DNA of 64,000 nt from contig JAFSMO010000045.1 in NCBI GenBank assembly GCA_017447865.1, forward strand, positions 1 through 64,000, read 5' to 3'. This stretch comes from Thermoguttaceae bacterium. GTDB taxonomy: Bacteria > Planctomycetota > Planctomycetia > Pirellulales > Thermoguttaceae. The notes below the pieces were generated by a model. The model worked only from the letters and a program-made list of their open reading frames with translations. It had not been told where the DNA came from and did not search any database. This document shows, piece by piece, positions 31,549-42,100 of this stretch (its first letter is position 1; the number at the start of each line of letters is the position of its first letter). Position numbers and translations under genes: made by a program.

Positions 31549-31790
31549 AGGAATGGGAGGCGGTAATGGAGGCCGGAGGCCGGAATTACGCGCCGCCCTA
31601 AATCACCACGGACGATGGGAGGCGGTAATGGAGGCCGGAGGCCGAAATTACGCGCCGGGTCCCACGGCCGGAAAACGATGCGTAATTCCGCGCTTACGCG
31701 CTCCATTACCGCCTCCCAAATCTCAACTCCAAACTACGGCGCGTAATTCCGCGCTCCGCGCTCCATTACCGCCTCCCACCTCACTCCTAA
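31549..31790. repeat. Cluster of two direct and two inverted copies of a 40-base palindromic unit
   Basis: GGGAGGCGGTAATGGAGGCC with ATTACGCGCC occurs twice (about 31554 and 31617). The inverted form, GCGTAATTCCGCGC then CTCCATTACCGCCTCCC, occurs twice (about 31679 and 31740). Together they can fold into one long stem or several short ones. No gene is present in 31541-31806. Confidence 0.75.
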
Positions 31791-31806
31791 CTCCTAACTT
31801 TCTCTC

Positions 31807-34800
31807 ATGCTTGCTCGAACGCTTTCATTTTTTTGTCTGTTCCTCCTTCCTTTCACGCTTTTCGCCGATGAGCCGACGACGTTCCGGACGCCGGACTGGG
31901 CCACGGTCACGCCGCAGGACTACCACCCGATGGTTTTTCCGGCAGAGCTGAATCCGAAGCTCAAAACGACGGTCACGCCGGAGTGCGTCATTCTGGACGC
32001 CACGGAGCTGAAGGACTCCGACACTTTCCGCCAGATCCAGTTCAACGCGGGCGAGATCGACGCGAAGGCGATCGAGAATCAAACCCTCCTCTTCACCCTC
32101 GACGTGGAAGGCCCCTCAGGCACGCCGATGACCGCGTACCTTGAAGGGACCGGCGACGACGGAAAGTTCACCGCCGTGTGGCTTTTCAAGAAGAACCGCC
32201 CCACCCTGAACGGCCGCCGGCAGAAAATCTACTCGGCGATCTCCATCCCGAACGGGATCCGCTCGCTGCACTGGCGTTTCGATTTCTTCCAGCCCGCGGT
32301 TTACAAAATTTACGGGGCCACGGCCGAGATCGTCCCGCCGACCGACCCGGCTCCCGAGCTGGAAAAGAAGGCCGAGCTGATTTTCTACGCGCCGTTTGAC
32401 GGAACCGCCGACGCTGTGTTCGCGGCCGGAGAGAAAACGCCGCTGGAGGCGCGAAACCCCACGTTCATCGAGGGCGTGCGCGGGCAAGCCGCCGAGTTCA
32501 CCTCGGAAAACAAAGCGTTCCTGAGCTACGCGCTGGAAAAGAATCTCGACCCCGAGCGCGGCTCCATTTCGGTCTGGCTCAAGCGAAACCCCTCCGACGC
32601 CGGCTGGCGCACGATGCTTTCCATGCCGTGGGAGCAATCGACCCGCATCGGCTCCGGCGCGATCTGGTTCTGGCTCTGGGAAGGACGCCTTCGGGCCGAC
32701 ACGAGCGACACGCGCGACCAGTGCATGCTGACGAACCTCCCGCTGACGGACGGCTGGACCCACATCGTGTACACGTGGAACGCGTTTGAAAAGAAACTTT
32801 ACGTGGACGGCCGGTGCGTCGTCGGCGAGCGCCCGGTCAGCCAGCGGCTGGAAGCGTTCATCCCCGAACTGTTCCACCGCATCCCCGTCGATTCGTTCAT
32901 GGTCGGCTCGTTCCGCTACGGGAATTCCCTGGAAGGGGCGCTTGACGAACTGAAAATCTACTCGGCCGCGCTGACTCCCGAAGAGGTCACGGCCCTTTAC
33001 TCCGCCGAGCGGTCGCTGAACCTGACCGTCTCGCCTCTTTACTTCTTCAACGACGCCCCGGCCCAAGTCCGCGGCACGGTCGAGAATTCGGGCGAAAAGG
33101 CGCAATCGGTCGAGCTTCATCTGCGCGATTCCGAAGGCAAAGAGCCGCTCCCGGCGCTGCAACTCACGGCCCAGGCCTCCCCGAAACCGGGCACTGCGGC
33201 CCCGACGGCGTTTGAGTTCCCGGCCGGAAAACTCCCCGCGGGAAATTACTCGGTCGAGGTCTGCGCCGCGGGCGACCCGGAACCGAAGGCCGACCTGGGC
33301 TTTTACGTTTTCGACGCGGAAAAGTTCCGGCCCACCGCGCCGGGCGAGCTGAAGCTGAAGCTGGTCGAGGACGTTCCGCTCTTCACGCTCGGGCCGGACC
33401 GTCTGGCGACCGTGGGGAACGAGAAGCTGACGGTCGGAACGCTGAACGGCCGCGACTACCTCGAGATCGGGCCGAACTACGAAAACCGTTTCGCGGTCAA
33501 ACTGCCGCCGTTGAAACCGGACGTTTTGTACTGCTTCGAGATCGACTTCCCGGACGACGCGCAGCGCACGGTGGACATCATCGCGCAGGACTCGCTCGAC
33601 CCGCAGACCAACCGGTACGAGTACCACGGCGGCTACCTGACCGGCGACGAGTACCCGTGCACGAACCGCTTCATCACGCAGCGGATCCTTTGCCGGGCGG
33701 CCTCGGAGGATTACTCGCTCCTCTTCATGACGGCGCGCAAGAGCGAAAAGGGCGCGGCCCTGGCCGGTCTGAGGGTTTACGAAGTGGAGGGGCGCCTCCC
33801 GTCCGCCGTCGTTCATGAGGCCCAGCCCGTCAACCAGTGGACCCGGACCGTCGGGCTTTACTCCGAGGACACGGCATTCGGCTACTGCTTCGGGAAGTCG
33901 TTCGGAACGTTCGACGAGTTCGAGACCTCCGTGAGCCGAATGTGCGACTACATGCGCTACACGGGCCGCAACGCGCTGACGTACCCGGTCATTTTCTATA
34001 ACGGGCGGAAGGACCTCCGGCCGCACGTTCCGGAATACTTCGACGCGTTCCTGACGATTTTCGACCACGAGGGTTTTGGCTTCATGGCCTCGGTGAACCA
34101 GTACAACGTCCCGATCCCCACGCCGCCCGTGACGTACCAGAAACTCCGCTCGGGCGAGCTGAACGGCTCGGTCTTCATGATCCACTCTGACGGTCTGCCG
34201 AATCGGGTCCACCCGTACTGCCTGTTCCACCCGGACGCGCAGGCGATGATGAACGCTTACGTCGATGAAATGATCGCGGAGGGCGTGCGCCACCCGTCCT
34301 TCCGGGGGATCAGCTTCCACCTGGTCTTCAATAATTTGCTGACTTTCGGCGACCTGAGCATGGGCTACAACGATTTCCTCATCGAAGCGTTTGAACGCGA
34401 AACGGGCATTCAGATCCCCGTGGACCACAAAGCGCCGAACCGCGGGAAACTCTACGCCGACTGGCTCCTCGAAAATGAACGGGAGCGCTGGATCGACTGG
34501 CGGTGCAAGACCCTGGCCGACTTTTACAAAGGCGTGGCGAAAAAACTCGCCGATGCGCGGCCCGACCTGCGTCTGGTGCTGAACTGCAAGATCGCGATCT
34601 CGTACCAGAAGAACTTCGGGCTTCCGCACGAGTTTGACGGTCTGCGCGACTACTGGGAGCGTGCGAACCGCGAGATGGGGATCGACGCGAAGTACTTCCA
34701 GGACGTTCCGAACGTCATCCTCGAGCAGACGGTTTTCCCGGCCGACTACCGCTGGATGACGGGGAATCACGACGAAACGGTCCGCGATACGCTGCGCCTG

Positions 34801-35412
34801 ACCGAGACCCGGCCCGGGCAGTACGGCACGATCCGGAACGCGAAGACGCCGTGGATCAACCACCACGACCGCTACTGGGAATCGGCCGTTGGAAACCCGC
34901 AGCGGAACACCGTGGTGAAGAACCAGTTCCACACGGACTGGCTCCGGGAGCATCCGTGGCGCGTTTCGACGCTCAACCCGACGGAGTTCTACGCCATGCG
35001 GCACTTCGTCATGCCGCTGCGCTGCTGCGACGTTCAGGGGTTCAATAAAGGCGGGTTCATCCCCGGCACGCTCGGCATGGAGCCGGTCCTGACGCCCTTT
35101 GCGCAGGCGTTCCGCGCCCTGCCCGCCGTCCGATTCAGCGACGTTCCCGGCTCGACCGACGAGGTGAAGATCCGCTCGTACTCGAACGGCGAGCGCACGT
35201 GGTTCTATGCCGTGAACACTTCAGAAAAAGAGGTGGTGATCCGTTTCCCGGTGAAAGAAGAAGGGGAACTGATCGAGCTGGTCCCGAACGCGGAGATCTC
35301 CGTCGCCGCGGGAACGTTCGAAGTGAAGCTCAAGCCGTACGAGCTGAAGAGTTTCTGCTGGCTTGACTCGCGTGAGATTGAAGTAAAAAGCGTAAGCATC
35401 ATCGGGAATTAA
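31807..35412 (+). CDS. Large secreted LamG-domain protein with a glycosidase-like C-terminal half
   Basis: 1201 residues. The signal peptide is about 1-20 (ending LFADEP). A LamG/concanavalin-like domain lies at about 190-400 (GSISVWLKRNPSDAGWRTML, GALDELKIYSAALTPEEVTALY). Beta-rich linker domains follow. Residues about 680-1080 look like a TIM-barrel hydrolase of the GHL10/DUF187 kind (YVDEMIAEGVRHPSFRGISF, DFYKGVAKKLADARPDLRLV). The C-terminal domain resembles those that close glycosidases. I cannot name catalytic residues with confidence. It probably binds and cuts extracellular polysaccharide. Convergent with the PmoA-like gene. Confidence 0.8.
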   Translation: MLARTLSFFCLFLLPFTLFADEPTTFRTPDWATVTPQDYHPMVFPAELNPKLKTTVTPECVILDATELKDSDTFRQIQFNAGEIDAKAIENQTLLFTLDVEGPSGTPMTAYLEGTGDDGKFTAVWLFKKNRPTLNGRRQKIYSAISIPNGIRSLHWRFDFFQPAVYKIYGATAEIVPPTDPAPELEKKAELIFYAPFDGTADAVFAAGEKTPLEARNPTFIEGVRGQAAEFTSENKAFLSYALEKNLDPERGSISVWLKRNPSDAGWRTMLSMPWEQSTRIGSGAIWFWLWEGRLRADTSDTRDQCMLTNLPLTDGWTHIVYTWNAFEKKLYVDGRCVVGERPVSQRLEAFIPELFHRIPVDSFMVGSFRYGNSLEGALDELKIYSAALTPEEVTALYSAERSLNLTVSPLYFFNDAPAQVRGTVENSGEKAQSVELHLRDSEGKEPLPALQLTAQASPKPGTAAPTAFEFPAGKLPAGNYSVEVCAAGDPEPKADLGFYVFDAEKFRPTAPGELKLKLVEDVPLFTLGPDRLATVGNEKLTVGTLNGRDYLEIGPNYENRFAVKLPPLKPDVLYCFEIDFPDDAQRTVDIIAQDSLDPQTNRYEYHGGYLTGDEYPCTNRFITQRILCRAASEDYSLLFMTARKSEKGAALAGLRVYEVEGRLPSAVVHEAQPVNQWTRTVGLYSEDTAFGYCFGKSFGTFDEFETSVSRMCDYMRYTGRNALTYPVIFYNGRKDLRPHVPEYFDAFLTIFDHEGFGFMASVNQYNVPIPTPPVTYQKLRSGELNGSVFMIHSDGLPNRVHPYCLFHPDAQAMMNAYVDEMIAEGVRHPSFRGISFHLVFNNLLTFGDLSMGYNDFLIEAFERETGIQIPVDHKAPNRGKLYADWLLENERERWIDWRCKTLADFYKGVAKKLADARPDLRLVLNCKIAISYQKNFGLPHEFDGLRDYWERANREMGIDAKYFQDVPNVILEQTVFPADYRWMTGNHDETVRDTLRLTETRPGQYGTIRNAKTPWINHHDRYWESAVGNPQRNTVVKNQFHTDWLREHPWRVSTLNPTEFYAMRHFVMPLRCCDVQGFNKGGFIPGTLGMEPVLTPFAQAFRALPAVRFSDVPGSTDEVKIRSYSNGERTWFYAVNTSEKEVVIRFPVKEEGELIELVPNAEISVAAGTFEVKLKPYELKSFCWLDSREIEVKSVSIIGN

Positions 35413-35419
35413 GAAAAAA

Positions 35420-35444
35420 AAGGCGGCGCAGAATGCGCCGTCTT
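35420..35444. terminator. Two-way hairpin after the LamG gene
   Basis: AAGGCGGCGCA/TGCGCCGTCTT is flanked on the left by a run of A. Read on the minus strand this gives a stem plus U-run, fitting a terminator for the PmoA-like gene as well. Confidence 0.55.
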
Positions 35445-35445
35445 T

Positions 35446-35635
35446 GGAGTGCGGCAATACAGAAGCCGAAGGCTTCATTTGCCGCTTTCACTTAGCGACC
35501 TGAAAATTTAGCGGCGAAAACGGTTTTTCCCGTGGGAAACGTCCAGCGTAGTTCCGCGGCAAACGCCTCTTCGAGGCTGAATTGCCGCAAGGGAAAGCGG
35601 TGAATGTCGCTTGTGCGACTGTATCACCGCACTCC
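35446..35635. repeat. 190-base element bounded by inverted arms and holding three nested hairpins
   Basis: GGAGTGCGG (35446-35454) and CCGCACTCC (35627-35635) bound the element. Inside are three hairpins with the same plan. Outer stems are GCGGCAA/TTGCCGC (35451 and 35556) or GCGGTGA/TCACCGC (35597). Inner stems differ: AGAAGCC/GGCTTC, GCCTC/GAGGC, GTCGC/GCGAC. Confidence 0.7.
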
Positions 35636-35640
35636 ACATT

Positions 35641-36675
35641 TCACCCGTAAATTTCTTTCCAAAGCCCGTTCAGGTCCACGTCGGCCGGGGTTCCGGCAAA
35701 CACGACCGTGCGGTACGTCACGTCACGGGACTCGCCCGCCTTGAAGAGCCACGGACCTTCATGGAAAAGGAACGGCATCGGCGAGATGTTCCCGTAGTCG
35801 CGCGTGAACCACGTGCAATTCTCAAACGTCGGCTCCGGCGGATTGATGTTCGGCGGGCAAAGAACCGCCACGCCCTCCGTAATGGCCGGGTTGAAGTAGC
35901 GCTTCCCGTAGAACGCGCACCAGTTCGCCGGCTTGCTGCGGGTCGCTTCTTCACCGACTTCCCCGTTACTGTTGACCAGCGTCCCGCCGCCGTCCGGGCA
36001 GAGGTCCTGCGTCACGCGCACGCCGAAGAAACCGTGATTCGTCTTCTGGATCGTCACGTCCACGATGGGGGTCCACTTCACGTAAAAGTCCACGACGTAG
36101 TAATCGTTGGAGCGCCAGTCGATCGTGTACCGGCGGAAGTCTTCCATGATCGGATCCTCGTCGGGCTTCTTCCAGATGCAGCCGTCCGTCCAGACCACTT
36201 TGTTCTCGGTGGCTTCCTCAACGTTCAGCTCGTTCTTGCTCAGGATCTGACCGGCCGAACGCGGGCCCTGCCAGTAATTCCCGCCGTTGACGCGGTCCAC
36301 GCCAAAGAACATGGAGCGGTGGTGCGGCCATGGCTGGGCGCTTTCCTGAGTCACGGAAACCATCGATTTCGGCCCCGCGAGCGGATAGACGTACGGGTAC
36401 TTCTGATGCTGGCCGCAGCGGTAGGTCGCGACCATTTGATTGTCCCGGCGGACCCAGAGCATTTTGGTTTCGCACTCGGAAACGTAGGTGGTGCAGTGCT
36501 CGACTGCCGCGTCGCCCCAGCGTTTGCCTTCGGCTTCGAGCGGCTCGCCCTTGCGCCCGGCGTAAATCGGGCCGGTCGGAACGTTCACGACCGTGTTTTC
36601 ATCGCCGTAAGAAACAGAAAAACCGCCGACCGCCGCCGATGCGGCCGCCGCGCACAAAAAGTCACGTCTTCGCAT
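35641..36675 (-). CDS. PmoA-like (DUF6807) secreted protein with Tat signal
   Basis: 344 residues from the ATG at 36675, chosen because of the Tat-type signal MRRRDFLCAAAASAAVGG and the GAGGATC upstream; a longer frame is not needed. The mature part has the DUF6807 layout (PIYAGRKGEPLEAEG, PHHRSMFFGVDRVNGGNYW, HGFFGVRV, WCAFYGKR, FLFHEGPWLFKAGES). Such proteins are annotated as PmoA-related in planctomycete and verrucomicrobial sugar-use loci, though they are not methane monooxygenases; the exact reaction is not known to me. Export folded via Tat suggests a cofactor. It has a strong promoter. Confidence 0.85.
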   Translation of the reverse strand: MRRRDFLCAAAASAAVGGFSVSYGDENTVVNVPTGPIYAGRKGEPLEAEGKRWGDAAVEHCTTYVSECETKMLWVRRDNQMVATYRCGQHQKYPYVYPLAGPKSMVSVTQESAQPWPHHRSMFFGVDRVNGGNYWQGPRSAGQILSKNELNVEEATENKVVWTDGCIWKKPDEDPIMEDFRRYTIDWRSNDYYVVDFYVKWTPIVDVTIQKTNHGFFGVRVTQDLCPDGGGTLVNSNGEVGEEATRSKPANWCAFYGKRYFNPAITEGVAVLCPPNINPPEPTFENCTWFTRDYGNISPMPFLFHEGPWLFKAGESRDVTYRTVVFAGTPADVDLNGLWKEIYG

Positions 36676-36721
36676 GATTTTGATCCTCAAAAAAAGGCTG
36701 GAAATTGAAAAATGATTCCTC

Positions 36722-36750
36722 ATTTTAACACACCGGGCGCTTTGTGTCAA
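36722..36750 (-). promoter_or_regulatory. Promoter of the PmoA-like gene
   Basis: TTGACA and TAAAAT with a 17-base spacer on the minus strand. Confidence 0.75.
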
Positions 36751-36810
36751 TCATTCCCCGGAAAAAATTTGAGAAAAAAGTGAAATTCCCGGCCCTTCCT
36801 CCCCGGCCCC

Positions 36811-36839
36811 TTGACAAAATCGGGGAAAAAGAGTAAACT
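36811..36839 (+). promoter_or_regulatory. Promoter of the GDPD gene
   Basis: TTGACA and TAAACT with a 17-base spacer, about 85 bases upstream of the start codon. Confidence 0.7.
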
Positions 36840-36923
36840 AAAAAAACGCGAAAAACTTGCGTTCAACTCTCATTTCGCGCCGGAAAGCCCAAATCCCACC
36901 TCACCATCAGAAAGGAAAATCCA

Positions 36924-37724
36924 ATGCTCCGATCCTGCTTCACGTTCGCCTTCGTCATACTCAGCGCCCTCTGCATCGCCGCCGATCCCGGCGAGATCCA
37001 AATGCCCGAACGCGGGATCTGCGCCCACCGTGGGAATAATGCGCACTTCCCCGAAAACACGGTCCCGGCCTTCCAGAGCGCGGTCGAGGTAGGCGCCGCC
37101 CAGGTCGAACTGGACGTTTGCTACTCGAAGGACAAAAAAATGGTCATCATGCACGACTCGGACGTGAAACGCACGACCGACGGCAGCGGCGACATTCGCC
37201 AGAAGACCCTCGACGAGATCAAAGCCCTGAAAATCGTCTTCAAGGGGGAAGTCCAGGAAGGCGTTCAGGTCCCGACGCTTCAGGAAGTGCTCGCGGTCAT
37301 TCCGAAGAACGTCTGGATCAATATTCACCTCAAGGAAAACCGTCTGGACCTCATCCTGGAGATCGCGGAGACGCTCACCGAGAACGGCCAGATGCACCAG
37401 GCGTTCCTCCTTTGTAGCCCGGACCTGATGAAAGAAGCGCGCAAGACGTACCCCGAGCTGAAACTTTGCCTCGGCCCGGCCGGGAAAACGTTCCAGGAAT
37501 GCGCCGACCAGGCGATCGCCAACGACGCACAGTTCGTCCAGCCGAATCCGTGGGCTCACAAAACGCTGGAGCCGGAGGCCATTCAGCAGCTCCACGACGC
37601 CGGCGTGAAGATCAACTATTTCGGCGTGAAAGGCCCCGAACATGCGAAAGAACTGATGGAAATGGGCGTCGATTTCCCGCTCTGCGACGACGCGACGGCG
37701 TGCGTGAAAGAGATCCAAAAGTAA
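36924..37724 (+). CDS. Secreted glycerophosphodiester phosphodiesterase
   Basis: 266 residues. The signal peptide is about 1-20. The GDPD TIM barrel has the expected catalytic set: H35-R36 in AHRGNNAHFPENT, E44, E62 and D64 in VELDVCYSKD, and H77 in MVIMHDSD. It splits glycerophosphodiesters into an alcohol and glycerol 3-phosphate outside the cytoplasm, which could serve phosphate or carbon scavenging. The Shine-Dalgarno AAAGGAAAA is clear. A DUF1080 gene follows after 81 bases and may share the transcript. Confidence 0.93.
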   Translation: MLRSCFTFAFVILSALCIAADPGEIQMPERGICAHRGNNAHFPENTVPAFQSAVEVGAAQVELDVCYSKDKKMVIMHDSDVKRTTDGSGDIRQKTLDEIKALKIVFKGEVQEGVQVPTLQEVLAVIPKNVWINIHLKENRLDLILEIAETLTENGQMHQAFLLCSPDLMKEARKTYPELKLCLGPAGKTFQECADQAIANDAQFVQPNPWAHKTLEPEAIQQLHDAGVKINYFGVKGPEHAKELMEMGVDFPLCDDATACVKEIQK

Positions 37725-37805
37725 ACCCGCCCTCATTTCGGGAAAACTCACGGGGCGTGAACCGCCGCGCCCCCTGAAATCTTCGTTTTATCAGAAAGGT
37801 TTCCA

Positions 37806-39098
37806 ATGAAAAAAATCTTCCTTCCTTTGGTCCTGAACCTTTTACTCCTCCCCGTTTCGGTTTTCGCTTTGCCGCAGGTGGACCTCGCCGCCCGCCAGAA
37901 TTACTGGGTTTCCGGGGATTCCGCCGACGGCCAGAAACTCGAAGGCCTCGTGAAAGAAAGTGAGGAAAGCGGGCAAAATCTCCCCGCCGGTCAAGTGCGT
38001 TCCCTCAGCGGCAAGCAGCTCGCCGAGATCCTGCCCGGTACGCCGGAAAAGCCCCGCGCCAGCGTGCGGTTTTCGTCCGACGAAGGGAAAACCTGGTCTG
38101 AGCCGCGCCCGCTTCCGTGGGAACTGGCCGGGATGGGGCACGTGGTACGGAGCCTCCCGGACGGTCGGATCCTCTGCGCGTTTCGTTCTCCCGCCGGTGA
38201 GGAAGCGTCGTTTGATGCCGCAAAAGACGGTTTCCGCTGGGTGATCTGGGTCGGGAATTACATCGACCTGACGAACGGGACCCCGGGCATTTATCGGATG
38301 ATCCTCGGCAAAATCACCGACCCGGCCGAGGCCGCGAGCCCGGAACCGGCCCGGTTTGAAATCACGTCCACCGAGCAAATCGTTCTGAAAGTCCCGGGCG
38401 AAAAGCCGCGCTGGTTCCAAATGGGCGTCGGCGGCATGGGCGGGATGGACTGGAGCGTCATGCAGACCGTGCACTTCGACCGGCCCGAGGTGGTCGAGGG
38501 GTGCGAGCCGGTCCTGACGCCGCCGCCCGCCGGCGCGGTGGTCCTCTTCGACGGGCACGGCCTTGACGCGTTCGACGGCGCCGAAAGATGGACCTGGAAT
38601 TCCGACTGGATGCAGATCGGAAAAGGTTCCATCAGGACGAAGCAGAAATTCGGGACGTGCCGCATCCACGTGGAATTCCGGACTCCGGCCGAAGTGAAGG
38701 GAAAGGGCCAGGGCCGCGGGAACAGCGGGATCTACATCATGGACCGGTACGAGCTGCAGATCCTCGACTCGTATCAGAACGACACGTACCCACAGGGGCA
38801 GTGCGGCGCGATTTACACGCAGAGCCCGCCGCTGAAAAACGTCTGCCGAAAGCCCGGTGAGTGGCAGTCGTACGACATTTGGTTCACCGCGCCGAAGTTC
38901 GACGCCGACGGGAAGCTCATTTCGCCCGCCAGAATGACCGCCAAGCAGAACGGCGTGCTGATCCAGGACGATTTCGAGCTGATCGGCCGGAGCTGGTTCA
39001 TTCACCGCTACCTGCCGCACGGGGAAAAAGAGCCGCTCGTGATCCAGGATCACGGCTGCCCGGTCCAGTTCCGGAATATTTGGATCCTGGAAGAGTAA
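37806..39098 (+). CDS. Secreted protein with DUF1080 (3-keto-disaccharide hydrolase-like) domain
   Basis: 430 residues. The signal peptide is about 1-21. The N-terminal part has one sialidase-like Asp-box (RFSSDEGKTWSEPRPLP, about 90-106) and a GRILCAFR segment, suggesting a shortened propeller. From about 235 comes a DUF1080 domain (VVLFDGHGLDAFDG, GRGNSGIYIMDRYELQILDS, QCGAIYTQSPPLKNVCRKPGEWQ is split here as QCGAIYTQSPP and KPGEWQSYDIWF). The DUF1080 family has members that cleave 3-keto-disaccharides. Joining it to a BNR-like part is unusual. The Shine-Dalgarno AAAGG precedes the ATG. Confidence 0.82.
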   Translation: MKKIFLPLVLNLLLLPVSVFALPQVDLAARQNYWVSGDSADGQKLEGLVKESEESGQNLPAGQVRSLSGKQLAEILPGTPEKPRASVRFSSDEGKTWSEPRPLPWELAGMGHVVRSLPDGRILCAFRSPAGEEASFDAAKDGFRWVIWVGNYIDLTNGTPGIYRMILGKITDPAEAASPEPARFEITSTEQIVLKVPGEKPRWFQMGVGGMGGMDWSVMQTVHFDRPEVVEGCEPVLTPPPAGAVVLFDGHGLDAFDGAERWTWNSDWMQIGKGSIRTKQKFGTCRIHVEFRTPAEVKGKGQGRGNSGIYIMDRYELQILDSYQNDTYPQGQCGAIYTQSPPLKNVCRKPGEWQSYDIWFTAPKFDADGKLISPARMTAKQNGVLIQDDFELIGRSWFIHRYLPHGEKEPLVIQDHGCPVQFRNIWILEE

Positions 39099-39121
39099 AA
39101 AGTCCTTCAAAAGTTTAAACC

Positions 39122-39164
39122 AAAAAAACGTTTCCGCCCGAAATCAGAGCGGAAACGTTTTTTT
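39122..39164. terminator. Two-way intrinsic terminator
   Basis: AAACGTTTCCGC and GCGGAAACGTTT form the stem, with A-run and T-run on the two sides. It lies between the convergent DUF1080 and zinc-ribbon/toroid genes. Confidence 0.85.
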
Positions 39165-39184
39165 ATTTCCAGCGGTTGATGCGA

Positions 39185-42100
39185 CTATTGCGGATTCTGC
39201 GGGACGAGCGTCGAGCGGCGGTCCGCCTCGGTAGTGTACTGGTAGTAAACCTGGAGGGTCAGGGCGCACAAAGCCGTCGCGTAAATGCGGCCGCTGATCC
39301 CGCGCTCGAAGAAGAATTCACGCTCGGCGTCCCAACTGCCGCGGCGGCAGAATTCATGGCACTGCGTCCGAATGACTTCTTCCCGGACGATCTCGTTCCA
39401 CTCGCGCCAATCTTCACCGCCGCGCTGGTGCAGGACGAGCGAGGCCCAGAACCACGTGTTGAAATCCGGGTCGCGCTCGACTTCTTCCGGTTTTTTCCAC
39501 TCTTCCCGCGCATTATTAACCAGACGCAGCGACGCCTGGGCGATGTACCGCTCGTCCGCCGAGTCCGGCTTGGTGATGAGGAACTCCCGCAGGAGGATCC
39601 CGAAAGCGGTCACCAGCTCCGTGGGGTACGGCGTCTGCGACTGCTCCAGGGTGGTTTCAGTGTTCACCTGCTTTTTCGACTCATCCGAAGCCTTGGGGAT
39701 CATGTTCCGGTAGAAGACGTAAAGTTTCTCCACCACATCATTCGGGACCTTGCACCCGGCCTTTTGAGCCATCGCGAGGGCGAGTATTTGCCAGCCGCTG
39801 ATGGAGGAGTAGCTCTCCTCCTTTTTGTCGGGCTTCTGGCCCCAGCCGCCGTCGTCCGCCTGATTGGCGATGATGAAATCGACCGCGCGTTTCAGCGCTT
39901 TCTCGTATTTTTCATCCAGCAGAACGTTTTCCGACCTGGCGAGCAAACACGCCTCGGCCAGCGCCAGAGTCGCGATCCCGTGCTCCTGCATGTACCACTG
40001 ATGGAACTCCTTGCCTTCTTTGCTTGGAGTGACGATGGAACCATCCTCTTCCTGCATTTCCACGAGCCAATCCAGACCATGTCTCACGTTCGTGGAATAT
40101 TTATGCCCGTTGAACGAGTAATTCCCCCCCGCTTGGAACGCCAGGATTGCCATTCCGGTCGTCGCGACGGTATAATCCCCGGATTTATCCATGCAGTACT
40201 GTTTCCGGATCCCGGGGTTTTCTTTGTCGTAATTTTCGGGATGCTCGCAGCAGCAGGATTTGCTCTCAGGATCAATGCAGAATTTTCCCCATGCGCCGTA
40301 GGTCGGGACTTCTTTCCCCTGCTTCTTGTAGCGCTTGGTGCACTGGTGCCTCGCGAGCCAATCGAGCGCTTCCTCGACGGCTTTCTCCGATTCTTCCGAT
40401 CCTCCAAGACTCCGGATCCAGTCCAAACGATCGGCCTTCACGCGGAAGGAGTAAAGGTCCATCGGCGGGACGCATTTGCTCTCGAAATCCCCCAGGACGC
40501 GAATCGTCGGCTTCAGGTCCCTGGAAATACTGACCATACAGACGTTCCAGAGGTTCCCCTTCAGCTGAACGTCAGGGCGAATCGTTTCGAGGAGCTGATT
40601 CCCGAAGTAAACGTCCACCCTCGCACCGGACTGGGCCAGAAGCGGCGTTGAGGCGTCCCTCTGGTCGGAAAAATCATGCACGTAGAACAGATACGACCCC
40701 GGCTGAGGTTTTTTCACCGTGATCGTTTCCGGTCCAAACCCTTCCGAAGCGGCGGCTTCCACCTTCACGATGGACGGACTCACCGACTGCCGATTCGCGT
40801 AGCAGACGTGGAAATCCATTTCCTCCGAAAGCGGCCCGTCCAAATGCGCGTCCAAATCGTTCGGCGTCCGTTTCCATGAAAGAACAAAACGAAGCTGACC
40901 GTCGGAAATTTCCGGCGAGAGGCACACGCGAATGGGGTCTTTCTCCGAGCGGCTCTTGAACTGGTACGTGATGTAATTCGGTGCGCTGATTTCAAAGGTC
41001 TGCTCCCCTTCCGGGAAACCCGAGAGAGAAAACGACCCGTTATGCATCGCCGATGCATGGAAATGCGTGCCCGGAATGGAGATCCTCGCGCTGGGAACCG
41101 GCTCGCCCGTCTCCGCGTCGTAGATCGTCCCCGCCAGGCGGCTGCTCGTGGAAACAAGCGTCCCTTCCTGCGTGTGGAAGTGCAAATTCGCGAGCGTCGT
41201 GCGGGATTTTTTGAGCCAGAACTCATCCCGGTACGTGACCTGAACATGATCGGAATCCTTCGGGTCCCGAATGTACATTTCAAATTCGTCCGACTGTCCT
41301 GCGGTCAAATTCTGAATGATCGTCTTGGTACGTATATCATCCTCATAGGAAATCGCGATTTTCCCATCCGTGTACGGCGTGTACGCGATGATGATGCGCT
41401 CCTTTTCCAACTGGCTGCGCGTGATGGAATCCGCAAGCTGCACCGAGGCGTAGCTCCAAATCGTTCGATTGTAGAGCCAAAGACCAGCGGCCAAAACCAT
41501 GAAAAACACGAGAAACGAAAGGTTCGCGAGCCGCTTCCCTCGCTTCAGGCGCCGCCGTGCTTTCTCGTGCAGCCCCTGAAGCTCCTCACGAAGCGCCAGT
41601 TCTTCCTGCGTTTCATCGCCCTGAAGCTCCGGCAGAAACGTTTGAATGTTCTGCATCAAGTAATTATTGGCCGGCATGAAAACCATTCCGAAGAACGTCG
41701 GGGCCATCATGACCGGCGGCTCCTGCATATACGGAGGCTGACCGTAGCCCATGACCGGCGGCTCGGTGAGTTTGGGCGACTGATTGTAGCCCATGACCGG
41801 CGGCTCGATGCGCTTCTGAGACTGATCAAACCCGGCAACCGGCGGCTCGATGCGCTTCTGAGACTGGTTGAACCCCATGACCTTCGGCTCGACCCGCTTC
41901 TGCGACTGATTGAACCCCGCGACCGGCGGCTCGACACGCTTCTGCGACGGGTTGAAACCCGCAACCGGCGGCTCGACGCGCTTCTGCGACTGGTTGAAAC
42001 CCGCAACCGGCGGCTCGACCCGCTTTTGCGACTGGTTGAACCCAGCGACTGGAGGCTCGACCCGCTTTTGCGACTGGTTGAAACCCACGACCGGCGGCTC

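Noticed and set aside
32116..35004. 962-codon open frame on the minus strand
   Set aside because: Antisense shadow of the LamG/glycosidase-like gene, with low-complexity composition.
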